Assembly: GCA_963934855.1 (NCBI GenBank)
Contig: CAWWAC010000012.1
Span: 1-48,328, forward strand
Direction: 5' to 3'
Source of the DNA: MAG-120531 sp963934855
GTDB taxonomy: Bacteria; Bacteroidota; Bacteroidia; Flavobacteriales; Flavobacteriaceae
DNA length: 48,328 bases
In this document: positions 26,325-35,285 of the stretch, in pieces
Position numbering within the stretch: the first letter of the stretch is position 1
How the letters are laid out: every line of letters begins with the position of its first letter
Notes under the pieces: generated by a model
Databases searched by the model: none
The model's input: the letters and a program-made list of their open reading frames with translations, nothing else
What the model was told of the DNA's origin: nothing
Position numbers and translations under genes: made by a program

Positions 26325-26978
26325 TTACAATGCAATCTCTGGCACATGCTCTGGAACTATCAATCTGCCTGCAGTGGCGGCTTGAATATCTGATACAGAG
26401 ACCCCTGGGGCGCGTTCTAAGAGTTTAAAGCCTTCTGGGGTTACTTCTATAACTGCCAGATTGGTGACTATTTTTTTTACACAGCCCACACCTGTAAGGG
26501 GCAGGGAGCACTGAGGGAGAAGTTTGGATTCTCCTGCTTTGTTGGTGTGCATCATGGCTACAATAATGTTCTCGGCAGAGGCCACTAAATCCATAGCGCC
26601 GCCCATACCTTTGACCATCACTCCTGGAATTTTCCAATTGGCGATATCTCCGTTTTGGGCCACTTCCATAGCACCTAAAATAGTGAGGTCTACTTGGCGA
26701 GCCCTGATCATACCAAAACTCATAGCAGAGTCAAAAAAAGCGGCACCAGGAAGGGCGGTAATGGTTTGCTTGCCTGCATTAATAAGATCTGCGTCTTCTT
26801 GACCTTCAAACGGAAAAGGACCCATGCCCAATACGCCGTTTTCTGACTGAAATTCTACAGAGATGTCTTCTCTTACAAAATTGGCTACTAGGGTGGGAAT
26901 TCCAATACCGAGGTTTACGTAATAACCGTCCTGAACTTCCTGCGCTATGCGCTTGGCAATACCGTTTTTATCTAACAT
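26325..26978 (-). CDS. scoB: Succinyl-CoA:3-ketoacid CoA transferase, subunit B
   Basis: Beta subunit of the enzyme moving CoA from succinyl-CoA to acetoacetate, used in ketone-body and leucine breakdown. The catalytic glutamate is in FQSENGVLGMGP (Glu46); GYYVNLGIGIPTLVANF and KGMGGAMDLVASAENI are family blocks. 217 aa is the normal split-subunit length. It follows scoA by 22 bases. Other CoA transferases share the fold, so the acyl acceptor is inferred from overall similarity. Confidence 0.9.
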   Translation of the reverse strand: MLDKNGIAKRIAQEVQDGYYVNLGIGIPTLVANFVREDISVEFQSENGVLGMGPFPFEGQEDADLINAGKQTITALPGAAFFDSAMSFGMIRARQVDLTILGAMEVAQNGDIANWKIPGVMVKGMGGAMDLVASAENIIVAMMHTNKAGESKLLPQCSLPLTGVGCVKKIVTNLAVIEVTPEGFKLLERAPGVSVSDIQAATAGRLIVPEHVPEIAL

Positions 26979-27000
26979 CTGATATTTCTTTAAGTTGGGT

Positions 27001-27702
27001 TTAGGCGCGGGGTCTTGTGGTGAGTTGTTCTATGCGTTTTTCATAAGCTTGCCCCTGGAATATGCGTTGTACCATAATTCCTGGTATGTGAATGTGGTTA
27101 GGGTCTAATTGCCCTGCGGGCACTAATTCTTCTACCTCAGCTACCGTAATAGCAGCAGCCCCAGCCATGCAGGCATTAAAGTTTCTGGCGGTTCCCTTAA
27201 AAATAAGGTTGCCAGCAGTGTCTCCTTTCCAGGCTTTAACAAAGGCAAAGTCTGCTTTATAGGCCAACTCCAAGAGGTGCATTTTTCCATTAAATTCTTT
27301 GGTTTCCTTGCCTAGGGCTACTTCTGTTCCATAACCTGCTGGTGTATAAAAGGCGGGGATTCCTGCCTGAGCTGCCCGGCATTTCTCTGCCAAACTACCT
27401 TGTGGGGTCAGAATCACTTCTAAAATACCCGAGAGCATTTGCTGTTCAAAAATATCATTTTCTCCTACATAAGAGGCTATCATGGTTTTAACCTGGTGCT
27501 TGACTAGCATAAGGCCAATACCAAAATCTGCCACCCCTGCATTGTTAGAAATACAAGTGAGATTTTTTACCCCCGCAGCCACTAAAGCCGTAATCGCGTT
27601 TTCTGGAATACCGCAAAGACCAAAGCCTCCCAGCATAAAGGTTTGTCCATCTTGTACCCCTGAAATGGCTGATTGAACATCTGAAACTACTTTGTTAATC
27701 AT
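27001..27702 (-). CDS. scoA: Succinyl-CoA:3-ketoacid CoA transferase, subunit A
   Basis: Alpha subunit partner of the preceding-entry enzyme, translated first. The 233-residue sequence has the N-terminal glycine-rich FMLGGFGLCGIPENAI, SNNAGVADFGIGLML, the TPQGSLAEKCRAAQAGIPAFYTPAGYGT block and ADFAFVKAWKGDTAGNLIFKGTARNFN. It starts after a probable terminator for PBP1A, so the pair likely has its own promoter. Confidence 0.9.
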   Translation of the reverse strand: MINKVVSDVQSAISGVQDGQTFMLGGFGLCGIPENAITALVAAGVKNLTCISNNAGVADFGIGLMLVKHQVKTMIASYVGENDIFEQQMLSGILEVILTPQGSLAEKCRAAQAGIPAFYTPAGYGTEVALGKETKEFNGKMHLLELAYKADFAFVKAWKGDTAGNLIFKGTARNFNACMAGAAAITVAEVEELVPAGQLDPNHIHIPGIMVQRIFQGQAYEKRIEQLTTRPRA

Positions 27703-27726
27703 GATAAAAGATTTGAGTTAAAGTAC

Positions 27727-27751
27727 AAAAAAACATCGGCCTAAGAAGGCC
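27727..27751 (-). terminator. Probable terminator after the PBP1A gene
   Basis: On the minus strand GGCCT-TCTT-AGGCC forms a five-pair hairpin, followed four bases later by a run of seven T. The short stem makes it only moderately convincing. Confidence 0.45.
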
Positions 27752-27780
27752 TTCATGAAATTTATAAAGGCTTGGAACTA

Positions 27781-30144
27781 CTAAAAGTCTAAACCTTCAA
27801 GGTCATCTTCTGCCAAATCTATGCCCGGATCTCCTTCTTTGTTAGAAATGCGCCCACAGTCTACCACAATCCTCAAATTTTTAGGTCTCTCAAAGGGCCC
27901 CTGTGAAATTCCTAAGTCTGGAATGGCGTAGTTAGACTTCATGTAATTAGCCCAAATAGGAAGTGCCATAGAAGCGCCTTGGCCATATTCAATAGTCTTA
28001 AAGTGTGTGGCGCGATCTTCTCCTCCTACCCAAACTACAGACACTAAATTGGGCACCATGCCCATAAACCATCCGTCAGATTGGTTTTGTGTGGTCCCTG
28101 TTTTTCCTGCAATGGGGTTGGTAAAAGACCAAGGATAGCCTGTAATAATTTTTTTGTATTCTGCTCTGTTTTCTGCTCCTGTTGTTCTTAGCCTTACTCC
28201 AGAGCCGTCCCGGGTTACGCCTTCTAAAAGATTTACTACCGTGTAGGCTACGTCTTTACTCATCACGTCTTTGGTTTCTGGGGTGTATTCATACAACACA
28301 GTACCCGCCTTGTCTGTAATACTAGTCACCATCACTGGTTTTACATACACCCCTTTGTTAGCAAAGGTTCCAAAGGCCCCTACCATTTCATACACATTAA
28401 TATCTGCTGTTCCCAATGCGATAGAGGGTACTGGTAATATCTTACTTTTAATTCCCAAGTTTTTTACTAATTGAACTACTGGGTTGGGGCCTATCTTATC
28501 TATAATCTGAGCAGTTACAGAGTTAACAGACCTAGCCAATGCGCGCTTGTAAGTAAGCATTTCTCCTGTATAAGTGCCGCCAGAGTTTTTAGGACACCAA
28601 GGTTCTATGTTCCCGTGCTTACCCGCTGCAATACAAAATTGAGTGTCTGGAAGGGTTTCACAAGGAGAGATTCTAAGTTGGTCTATAGCGGTGGCATAAA
28701 CAAATGGCTTAAAAATTGAACCTGCTTGCCTGGCGCCTTGAATAACGTGGTCATATTGGAAGTGGCGGTAGTTAATACCTCCTACCCATGCTTTCACATG
28801 GCCAGTTTGAGGCTCCATAGACATCATAGCGGCCCTTAGAAAAGATTTGTAATAGCGAATAGAATCTAGGGGGCTAAGGAGGGTATCTTTTTGCTTGCCT
28901 GGGCTCTCCCAATCAAAGACCCTCATATTTCTTTTTACAGAAAAACTAGCTAGGATTTCATTTTCAGAAAAACCCTTTTCTAGCATTTGAAGACGGCGCT
29001 CAGAACTCCTAATTGCCCTGTCTATAATAGATTTTTCTTCTGCTGCTCTCAGATCTCTAAAGGGGGTGGTGGGGTTGCGAACTAGGGTGTTCTGATGAAA
29101 AAATTCTCTTTGGAGGTTTTTCATATGATCCTGCACTGCAGCCTCTGCATTGGCCTGCATGCGTGAGTCTATGGTGGTATATACCTTTAGCCCGTCTAAG
29201 TATAAATTGTATTTAGATCCGTCTTCTTTGGGGTTTTCTAAAATCCATTTCTTAAGAAAGCCCTGTAAGTACATTCTAAAATAGGTAGCCTTTCCGTCTC
29301 TGTGTGTCTGAGGACTAAAATTGAGGTCTAAGGGTCTTAATTGGAGAGAGTCTTTAAGGTCCTCTGCAAGAAAATCATACTTTTCCATCTGAGCTAAAAC
29401 GGCATTTCTTCTGTTTCTAGTGCCCTCTGGGTTTCTGTTTGGAATGGGGTTGTAAAGACTAGAGTTTTTTAACATTCCAATTAAAGTGGCAGACTCTTTG
29501 GCATCTAATTCTATGGGTTCCTTACCAAAATAAATATTGGCTGCAGAGCGAATTCCATCTGCATTGTTTCCAAAATCATAGATATTTAGATACATGGCCA
29601 TGATTTCGTTTTTGGTGTACTGACGCTCTAAACGGGTGGCAATTACCCATTCTTTTACCTTTTGCATAAGCCTGGCCAATTTATTAGAAGACGCTCTTTT
29701 GGTAAATAATAACTTAGAGAGTTGCTGGGTAATGGTGCTGGCACCTCCGCGGGTTCCTAAATAAGCTACTGCCCTTAAAGTGCCTATGGCATCAATTCCA
29801 GAATGGTCATAAAAACGAACATCTTCCGTGGCCAACAAGGCCTGCACCAAATTTTCTGGCAGCTCCTCAAAAGTCACTGGGTTTCTGTTTTCTTCTAAGT
29901 AAAAAGTACCTAATACCTTGCCGTCTGAACTCATGATTTGAGTGGCCTGGTTTGTCTGTGGGTTTTCCAGCCTGTCAAAAGTGGGCATTTCTCCAAAACG
30001 CCCTATAGAAGCAAAATAAAACAGGGAAAAAAATCCAATAACCCCTAAAACAAAAAGAGTCCAAAAGATCTTGATATACGTTTTGAAAACTCCTGGGTTT
30101 TCTGGTTTCTTAACGCTTGTATGAGAAGAATTCTTATTAGCCAC
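27781..30144 (-). CDS. Bifunctional penicillin-binding protein 1A
   Basis: Class A PBP that polymerises and cross-links peptidoglycan. It has a cytoplasmic N-terminus and one membrane helix (about 26-46). The GT51 glycosyltransferase domain has catalytic Glu107 (LLATEDVRFYDHSGID) and GGASTITQQLSKLLF. The transpeptidase domain has S476-I-F-K479, S539-V-N541 and KTGT 680-683. At 787 aa it is complete. It starts 22 bases after gldH in the same direction. The acidic C-terminal tail (DLAEDDLEGLDF) is unremarkable for Bacteroidota. Confidence 0.96.
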   Translation of the reverse strand: MANKNSSHTSVKKPENPGVFKTYIKIFWTLFVLGVIGFFSLFYFASIGRFGEMPTFDRLENPQTNQATQIMSSDGKVLGTFYLEENRNPVTFEELPENLVQALLATEDVRFYDHSGIDAIGTLRAVAYLGTRGGASTITQQLSKLLFTKRASSNKLARLMQKVKEWVIATRLERQYTKNEIMAMYLNIYDFGNNADGIRSAANIYFGKEPIELDAKESATLIGMLKNSSLYNPIPNRNPEGTRNRRNAVLAQMEKYDFLAEDLKDSLQLRPLDLNFSPQTHRDGKATYFRMYLQGFLKKWILENPKEDGSKYNLYLDGLKVYTTIDSRMQANAEAAVQDHMKNLQREFFHQNTLVRNPTTPFRDLRAAEEKSIIDRAIRSSERRLQMLEKGFSENEILASFSVKRNMRVFDWESPGKQKDTLLSPLDSIRYYKSFLRAAMMSMEPQTGHVKAWVGGINYRHFQYDHVIQGARQAGSIFKPFVYATAIDQLRISPCETLPDTQFCIAAGKHGNIEPWCPKNSGGTYTGEMLTYKRALARSVNSVTAQIIDKIGPNPVVQLVKNLGIKSKILPVPSIALGTADINVYEMVGAFGTFANKGVYVKPVMVTSITDKAGTVLYEYTPETKDVMSKDVAYTVVNLLEGVTRDGSGVRLRTTGAENRAEYKKIITGYPWSFTNPIAGKTGTTQNQSDGWFMGMVPNLVSVVWVGGEDRATHFKTIEYGQGASMALPIWANYMKSNYAIPDLGISQGPFERPKNLRIVVDCGRISNKEGDPGIDLAEDDLEGLDF

Positions 30145-30166
30145 TGAGGGAATATTTTAAAGATTT

Positions 30167-30670
30167 TTATTTTTCTATTTGATAGCCCACTTCTGTCACA
30201 CCAGATAAAAGCGGTATTCCAACTTCTGAGCCAAGCTGTCTAACAGATTGATATACGGATAAAATATACGCTTTGGATGTATTGAATACCACCTTTTTTT
30301 TATAAGGGAGTGTATGGGTAATAAGGCCATTTCCGCTGCCTAACCACTGTCCGTCTGCAGCCGCCAAATCATATGAAAGAGTGTCTGTAATCACGGTTCC
30401 ATTTGGGTGGGAAAGGGTGGTGATTAGAAATATATTGCTAAAAGGATAGTCATTAGTATGTCTCAGGGTAATAAAAAAAGATTGAGGTGAAATAGTATCC
30501 TGCACCTGGATAGAAAAACGCACAGGCGCCCTAAGAGGCCAACCTTCTTTAGGAAGTTTTTGAAAATCCATTTGGGTTCCAGTTTCACCACAAGAAACAA
30601 TTATAAAAAAGGCACAAAACAGAAAGCCTTGGAGCCAACTACTCTTTTGGATCTCCTGGTTTCTTGTCAT
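30167..30670 (-). CDS. gldH: Gliding motility lipoprotein GldH
   Basis: A lipoprotein required for gliding in Flavobacterium and found across gliding and non-gliding relatives. The start is the ATG of MTRNQEIQKSSW, giving 167 aa with a signal II sequence whose lipobox is I-V-S-C (Cys27). The mature part has family features such as FQKLPKEGWPLRAPVRFSIQ, LRHTNDYPFSNIFL and the C-terminal PLLSGVTEVGYQIEK. The first 32 bases overlap the 3' end of the RicT gene in another frame. A longer frame upstream is only the shadow of that gene. The order ricT-gldH-PBP1A is familiar from Flavobacteriaceae. Confidence 0.9.
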   Translation of the reverse strand: MTRNQEIQKSSWLQGFLFCAFFIIVSCGETGTQMDFQKLPKEGWPLRAPVRFSIQVQDTISPQSFFITLRHTNDYPFSNIFLITTLSHPNGTVITDTLSYDLAAADGQWLGSGNGLITHTLPYKKKVVFNTSKAYILSVYQSVRQLGSEVGIPLLSGVTEVGYQIEK

Positions 30671-31964
30671 TATTACGGCGTTTTTTGTTTTTGTTATTGG
30701 GTGCGGCGGTAGGGTTCGCATTCTCATGGCTAGAAGCGCCCTTGGGCCTGATAGCTCTTTCTGGTCTTTGAGTGATGGCTTTATTGTTCGCCTCAGTTCT
30801 GTCGTTAATTTGGGGTCTAGCCGTGCGGTTTTTACTGTTTTTATTTCTACTGTTCTTGCTTTTGCTTTTTGGAACGTCAAAACGGGTGAGACTGTCTTGT
30901 CCTACCACGTTTTCAAAGACCACTTCCTTGGCTGTTGCCACTTCTAATACTGCATATGCCTCTAAGCTTTGAACTGGCTCCTTGGCCTTGTTCATCTTTA
31001 AAATCTCATTGGTTTGTTCCTTGGAAAGCACATGCCAGTTGGCAGGCTCATCTCTGTAGGAAAACCAAAGTTTTTGTTGAAAAATATCTACTTTCTGACA
31101 AAAAGCCAATCCTTTTTCTGTAAAGAGCTTAGTGTCTGCCGCAGGAAAATCTTTTAAAGCGTCTACGTACACATCCAACTCATAGTTTAAACAGCACTTT
31201 AATTTTCCGCACTGGCCCGCTAATTTTTGAGGATTTAAAGACAACTGCTGATACCTAGCGGCAGATGTTCCTACAGATCTAAAGTCAGTAAGCCAAGTAG
31301 AACAACACAATTCACGACCACAAGAGCCAATGCCGCCCAATCTTTGGGCTTCTTGTCTATAGCCAATTTGGCGCATTTCAATACGAATTCCAAAGGCCTT
31401 AGCCATGTCTTTAATAAGTTGTCTAAAATCTACCCGGTCTTCTGCCGTATAATAAAAAGTAGCCTTAGAGCCGTCTCCCTGAAACTCCACGTCTGAAAGT
31501 TTCATCTGAAGTTGTAAAGCTATGGCAATTTCTCTAGAACGCTTCTTAATCTCTTCTTCTCTATCTCTGCAGCGCTGCCAAATTTCTACGTCTTTTTCAG
31601 TGGCTTTTCTATACACTTTAGGAAGGTCTAATGAGCTAAAAGAAACTTTTTTCTTTTTCATCTGCACCTTCACTAAAGATCCTGTGAGGGTTACCATTCC
31701 CAAATCATGACCAGAGCTAGCTTGAGTAGCCACTAAGTCTCCTATATGAAGGGGGAGGGTATCTGAATTTCTAAAAAACTCTTTTCTGCTATTTTTAAAC
31801 CTCACTTCTACACAGTCAAAAGGAGCCTCTCCCGCAGGGAGACCCATATTGGCAAGCCAATCAAAAACCGTTAATTTATTACAACTATCCGTTCCACAAG
31901 TGCCATTGCTCTTGCATCCGCGGGGTTGTCCGTCTGTACCGCTTGCACAACTACTACAGCCCAT
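30639..31964 (-). CDS. ricT: PSP1-domain protein, RicT family
   Basis: RicT (YaaT) is part of a Fe-S-containing complex that affects RNA processing and development in Bacillus; the role in Bacteroidota is unknown. The PSP1 domain spans about residues 50-150. Cysteine clusters follow: GIGSCGRELCCSTW and GQCGKLKCCLNYELDVY, fit for cluster binding. The N-terminus is also Cys-rich (MGCSSCASGTDG). From about 365 to 441 the tail is low-complexity and highly basic (runs of K, N, R), suggesting RNA or membrane contact. Its end overlaps gldH by 32 bases. Confidence 0.9.
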   Translation of the reverse strand: MGCSSCASGTDGQPRGCKSNGTCGTDSCNKLTVFDWLANMGLPAGEAPFDCVEVRFKNSRKEFFRNSDTLPLHIGDLVATQASSGHDLGMVTLTGSLVKVQMKKKKVSFSSLDLPKVYRKATEKDVEIWQRCRDREEEIKKRSREIAIALQLQMKLSDVEFQGDGSKATFYYTAEDRVDFRQLIKDMAKAFGIRIEMRQIGYRQEAQRLGGIGSCGRELCCSTWLTDFRSVGTSAARYQQLSLNPQKLAGQCGKLKCCLNYELDVYVDALKDFPAADTKLFTEKGLAFCQKVDIFQQKLWFSYRDEPANWHVLSKEQTNEILKMNKAKEPVQSLEAYAVLEVATAKEVVFENVVGQDSLTRFDVPKSKSKNSRNKNSKNRTARPQINDRTEANNKAITQRPERAIRPKGASSHENANPTAAPNNKNKKRRNNDKKPGDPKE

Positions 31965-32168
31965 ATATTTCTTTATTCTTGAAGCCTTTTGCCGCAGCAG
32001 CGGGCTTTAGATTCCTAATTTTACGTGCTCAGTAGGTGTTTTTGGCCGATGGCCGATGCCTTTCTAAGGACTTCCCAAGCCTGAGTTGATGTAAATATAC
32101 TACAAAAAACAACCACTAAAAAAGGGCTAGATATAAATATTAGGGCTTCTTACTTTTTAACTAAATGC

Positions 32169-33200
32169 TTATTTTTTAAACTTTAAGACCTCTGATCTGC
32201 CTTTTTTAAAAATCTTATTGCTGACTGCTTTTCCTTTTCTAAGTGCTTTTTGCTCCTCAAAAGATAGGTGATGCACTTCTTTACAAGCGTCTGAACAGCA
32301 GTCATTCATTGCGCTAGCGCAAGTTGGACACTGAATAAACAAAAGGTGACAGCCTTCATTGGCGCAGTTAACATGCGTGTCACAGGCCTGTCCACATTGA
32401 TGACAATTGGCAATCACATGGTCTGAAATGCGTTCTGAACGGCGGTGATCAAAAACAAAGTTCTTCCCTATAAATTTATTTTCTAAACCCCTACTTTGAA
32501 CCTGTCTGGCGTACTCTATAATTCCCCCTTCTAATTGGAATACCTTTTTAAAGCCCTTGTGTTTGTAAAAGGCGCTTGCTTTCTCGCAACGAATACCTCC
32601 TGTACAATACATGACTAAATTTTTGTCTTCTTTGTGGTCCTTGAGGTCCTCTTCTATAAGGTCTAGAGATTCTCTAAAAGTGTCTACATCTGGGGTAATG
32701 GCATTTTTAAAATGTCCTATTTCACTCTCGTAGTGGTTTCTCATATCTACAAGAACTGTATTAGGGTCTTCTAAAATAGCATTAAAATTCTCAGCGTCTA
32801 AATGAACCCCTATATTAGTTACGTCAAAAGAATGGTCATTTAGACCATCCGCTACAATTTTGTGGCGCACCTTTACCTTGAGTTTTAAAAAAGAAAAGTT
32901 GTCTTGTTCAAGCGCAATATTTAGCCGGACATTTTCCAAGAACAATACACTATCTAAATGTGTTTTAAAAGCTTTAAAAAGCTTTGCAGGAACCGATAAT
33001 TGCGCGTTAATGCCTTCATGGGCCACATAAATACGCCCAAGCACCTCTAATTCATTCCAATGAATGAATAAATGGTTTCTAAAAAGACGTGTGTTTCCAA
33101 TGTGGTGGTAAGCGTAAAAAGAGATGGTAAGCCTTTCCTGGCCTGCCGCTTCTATCAATGCGGTTCTCTCCTTAGCGCTTAAGGTATTGTACAGTTGCAT
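32169..33200 (-). CDS. trhO: tRNA uridine-34 hydroxylase, rhodanese-domain TrhO
   Basis: Oxygen-dependent hydroxylase that makes 5-hydroxyuridine at the wobble position of some tRNAs. The N-terminal UPF0176-type domain (about 25-115) precedes a rhodanese domain with catalytic Cys199 in MYCTGGIRCEKASAF. The C-terminal segment is rich in Cys pairs (CHQCGQACD, CPTCASAMNDCCSDAC), probably zinc-binding. At 343 aa it is complete. It is divergent from recA and has a -7 box at 33233-33240. Confidence 0.94.
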   Translation of the reverse strand: MQLYNTLSAKERTALIEAAGQERLTISFYAYHHIGNTRLFRNHLFIHWNELEVLGRIYVAHEGINAQLSVPAKLFKAFKTHLDSVLFLENVRLNIALEQDNFSFLKLKVKVRHKIVADGLNDHSFDVTNIGVHLDAENFNAILEDPNTVLVDMRNHYESEIGHFKNAITPDVDTFRESLDLIEEDLKDHKEDKNLVMYCTGGIRCEKASAFYKHKGFKKVFQLEGGIIEYARQVQSRGLENKFIGKNFVFDHRRSERISDHVIANCHQCGQACDTHVNCANEGCHLLFIQCPTCASAMNDCCSDACKEVHHLSFEEQKALRKGKAVSNKIFKKGRSEVLKFKK

Positions 33201-33232
33201 GCTATACTAATATTTTAAGGGTTCAAATATTG

Positions 33233-33240
33233 CAAATATA
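33233..33240 (-). promoter_or_regulatory. Promoter -7 box of trhO
   Basis: TATATTTG on the minus strand, 32 bases before the trhO ATG, fits TAnnTTTG. It lies just beyond the TTGGAA site array facing recA. Confidence 0.55.
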
Positions 33241-33246
33241 CATTTT

Positions 33247-33308
33247 TTGGAAGATCTATAGAAAATTGACACAGAAGTTGGAAAATTTCCAAAAAAAGTT
33301 GGAAAATT
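33247..33308 (+). promoter_or_regulatory. Helically phased TTGGAA sites and palindrome upstream of recA
   Basis: TTGGAA occurs at 33247, 33278 and 33299, spaced 31 and 21 bases, about three and two helical turns. The middle copy is part of a perfect 15-bp palindrome TTGGAAA-A-TTTCCAA (33278-33292). The last two copies share the 11-base repeat GTTGGAAAATT. The array ends just before the -33 box of recA. This resembles no LexA box I know. Confidence 0.55.
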
Positions 33309-33309
33309 A

Positions 33310-33340
33310 TTTGTAAAATTAAAAAGAAACCCTACTTTAG
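33310..33340 (+). promoter_or_regulatory. Promoter of recA
   Basis: TTTG at 33310-33313 and TACTTTAG at 33333-33340 are separated by 19 bases, the usual Bacteroidota spacing. The -7 box has one mismatch from TAnnTTTG. The box ends 20 bases before the recA ATG. Confidence 0.6.
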
Positions 33341-33360
33341 CAGTCCTAATAAAAATGATT

Positions 33361-34368
33361 ATGAGCACAGAACAGGAATCAAAATTGAAAGCCTTACAGC
33401 TTACCTTGGACAAATTAGACAAGACTTACGGCAAAGGTGCTGTTATGAAAATGGGAGACAGTGTGGCCCAAGATGTAGAGGTTATTTCTTCTGGGTCTTT
33501 AGGTTTGGACTTGGCTTTGGGTGTTGGAGGATATCCAAGAGGGAGGGTCATAGAAATATACGGCCCAGAATCTTCTGGTAAGACTACCTTAACGCTTCAC
33601 GCTATGGCAGAAGCACAAAAAGCAGGTGGAATTGCTGCTTTTATAGATGCTGAACACGCGTTTGACCGTTTTTATGCTAAAAAATTAGGGGTAGACATTG
33701 ACAACCTGATTATATCACAACCAGACAATGGAGAGCAGGCGCTAGAAATTGCAGATAATTTAATCCGCTCTGGTGCTATTGATATTGTGGTGATTGATTC
33801 TGTAGCGGCTTTAACTCCGAAAAGTGAGATAGAAGGAGAAATGGGAGATTCTAAAATGGGGCTTCACGCCAGATTAATGTCTCAAGCACTCAGAAAGCTG
33901 ACGGGCTCTATTAGCAAGACCAACTGTACGGTGATATTCATTAACCAATTGAGAGAGAAAATTGGTGTGATGTTTGGAAACCCAGAAACTACCACAGGAG
34001 GGAACGCGCTTAAATTTTACGCCTCTATCCGTCTAGACATTAGAAGATCTACCCAAATTAAAGATGCAGATGGTGATGTTCAAGGAAACAAGACCCGTGT
34101 AAAAGTGGTAAAAAACAAAGTAGCGCCACCCTTTAAAATGGCTGAATTTGATATCATGTACGGAGAGGGAATTTCTAAAATTGGAGAAATCATAGACTTA
34201 GGAGTAGATTTTGAAATCATTAAAAAGAGTGGTTCGTGGTTTAGTTATGGTGAGACTAAATTAGGACAGGGTAGAGATGCTGTAAAAATACTGCTTATAG
34301 ACAATCCAGATTTAATGGATGAACTAGAATTAAAGATAAAGGAGGCTTTAAAAGCCATTCAAAAATAA
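33361..34368 (+). CDS. recA: Recombinase RecA
   Basis: ATP-dependent strand-exchange protein for recombination and repair. The start at the ATG of MSTEQESKLKAL is chosen over one two codons earlier because the family begins here. Walker A is GPESSGKTT at 68-76; VIDSVAALTPKSEIEGEMGD, the L2-region GGNALKFYASIRLDIRR and the C-terminal domain follow. 335 aa, no intein. A strong terminator follows. Confidence 0.98.
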   Translation: MSTEQESKLKALQLTLDKLDKTYGKGAVMKMGDSVAQDVEVISSGSLGLDLALGVGGYPRGRVIEIYGPESSGKTTLTLHAMAEAQKAGGIAAFIDAEHAFDRFYAKKLGVDIDNLIISQPDNGEQALEIADNLIRSGAIDIVVIDSVAALTPKSEIEGEMGDSKMGLHARLMSQALRKLTGSISKTNCTVIFINQLREKIGVMFGNPETTTGGNALKFYASIRLDIRRSTQIKDADGDVQGNKTRVKVVKNKVAPPFKMAEFDIMYGEGISKIGEIIDLGVDFEIIKKSGSWFSYGETKLGQGRDAVKILLIDNPDLMDELELKIKEALKAIQK

Positions 34369-34414
34369 AGCAGCAAGCCACTATATTTATTAAAGGTATG
34401 TGAGTCCGCTTTTA

Positions 34415-34440
34415 AAAAACCAGCCCTTATGGCTGGTTTT
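34415..34440. terminator. Bidirectional terminator between recA and plsC
   Basis: The perfect stem AAACCAGCC / GGCTGGTTT has loop CTTAT and is flanked by A and T runs, so it can serve both convergent genes. Confidence 0.88.
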
Positions 34441-35208
34441 TTATTTAAATGCTGCACCCTCTTCTAAATATTTTACCATCTGTTCCCTCACTTGTATTCT
34501 GAGTTCTTTACTTTCTTTAGTGTCCTTATTACGGGTATCAATAAACGCGCAAACCTTTACTCTAGAACGGCCAGGGCGGCCATTGAAAAACTCAAAGGGG
34601 AATAATTTTTTATTGTCATAAAAAACAATAGGAACCAGAGGGATTTGATGGGAAATAGCCATTTTAAAAGCGCCGTCTTTAAAACTGTCTAAAAGGACTG
34701 CAGGAGGAGGAACGCCTCCTTCAGGAAAAATACAAACACTTAAACCGCTGGCTAGTCTTTTATAGGCTTTTCTGTATACATCCGTGCCGCTACTAGAGCT
34801 ATTCCTATCTACTAAAATACAAACCCTCTTATAAAAAAACCCAAAAACAGGAAACTGACTGAGTTCTTTTTTGCCAACAAAAACAAAAGGATGTGGGCTT
34901 AGGGCCAACATACACATAATATCTAGCATAGAAGTGTGGTTGGGCACTAACATATAACTTTGATTGGGCTTAAAGTGCTCTTTCCATGTCACTTTCATAG
35001 AAATACCCATGGCAAAAAGAATGGGCTTGGCCCATAAGTTTCTAGCCATCCAATAAAAATGAGAGTACCAGGATGTCTTTAGGGTAGTGACAAATAAGAA
35101 AGGAAAAAAAATGACCATTAGAAATACCGTAAAAAGGTAAAACCAAAGCCTGTAGAAAGGAACTAAACCATATGAAAGAAGCCTGAACACAATTTCAAAT
35201 ATAATCAT
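34441..35208 (-). CDS. plsC: 1-acyl-sn-glycerol-3-phosphate acyltransferase
   Basis: Acylates lysophosphatidic acid to phosphatidic acid in phospholipid synthesis at the inner membrane. The 255-residue protein has an N-terminal hydrophobic anchor (about 8-42), the catalytic HX4D box H91-TSML-D96 and the substrate motif FPEGG at 161-165. Other acyltransferases share these motifs, so lipid acceptor specificity is inferred. Confidence 0.92.
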   Translation of the reverse strand: MIIFEIVFRLLSYGLVPFYRLWFYLFTVFLMVIFFPFLFVTTLKTSWYSHFYWMARNLWAKPILFAMGISMKVTWKEHFKPNQSYMLVPNHTSMLDIMCMLALSPHPFVFVGKKELSQFPVFGFFYKRVCILVDRNSSSSGTDVYRKAYKRLASGLSVCIFPEGGVPPPAVLLDSFKDGAFKMAISHQIPLVPIVFYDNKKLFPFEFFNGRPGRSRVKVCAFIDTRNKDTKESKELRIQVREQMVKYLEEGAAFK

Positions 35209-35251
35209 AATAGCGGTCTATAAAAGCTTCCGTTGAAAAGTATATTTCTGT

Positions 35252-35259
35252 TACCTTTG
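35252..35259 (+). promoter_or_regulatory. Promoter -7 box of trpS
   Basis: TACCTTTG fits TAnnTTTG and ends 26 bases before the trpS ATG. A TTG at 35233-35235 is 16 bases upstream, slightly close for a -33 element. Confidence 0.5.
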
Positions 35260-35285
35260 TAAAGCTAATAACTATTAAAAGCATT

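Noticed and set aside
30671..30880. Long N-terminal extension of gldH
   Set aside because: It is the shadow frame of the RicT tail and would bury the lipoprotein signal peptide.
32044..32061. GGCCGAT repeat between ricT and trhO
   Set aside because: Only two short copies, with no partner sites elsewhere in the gap; the rest of 31965-32168 shows nothing I can support.
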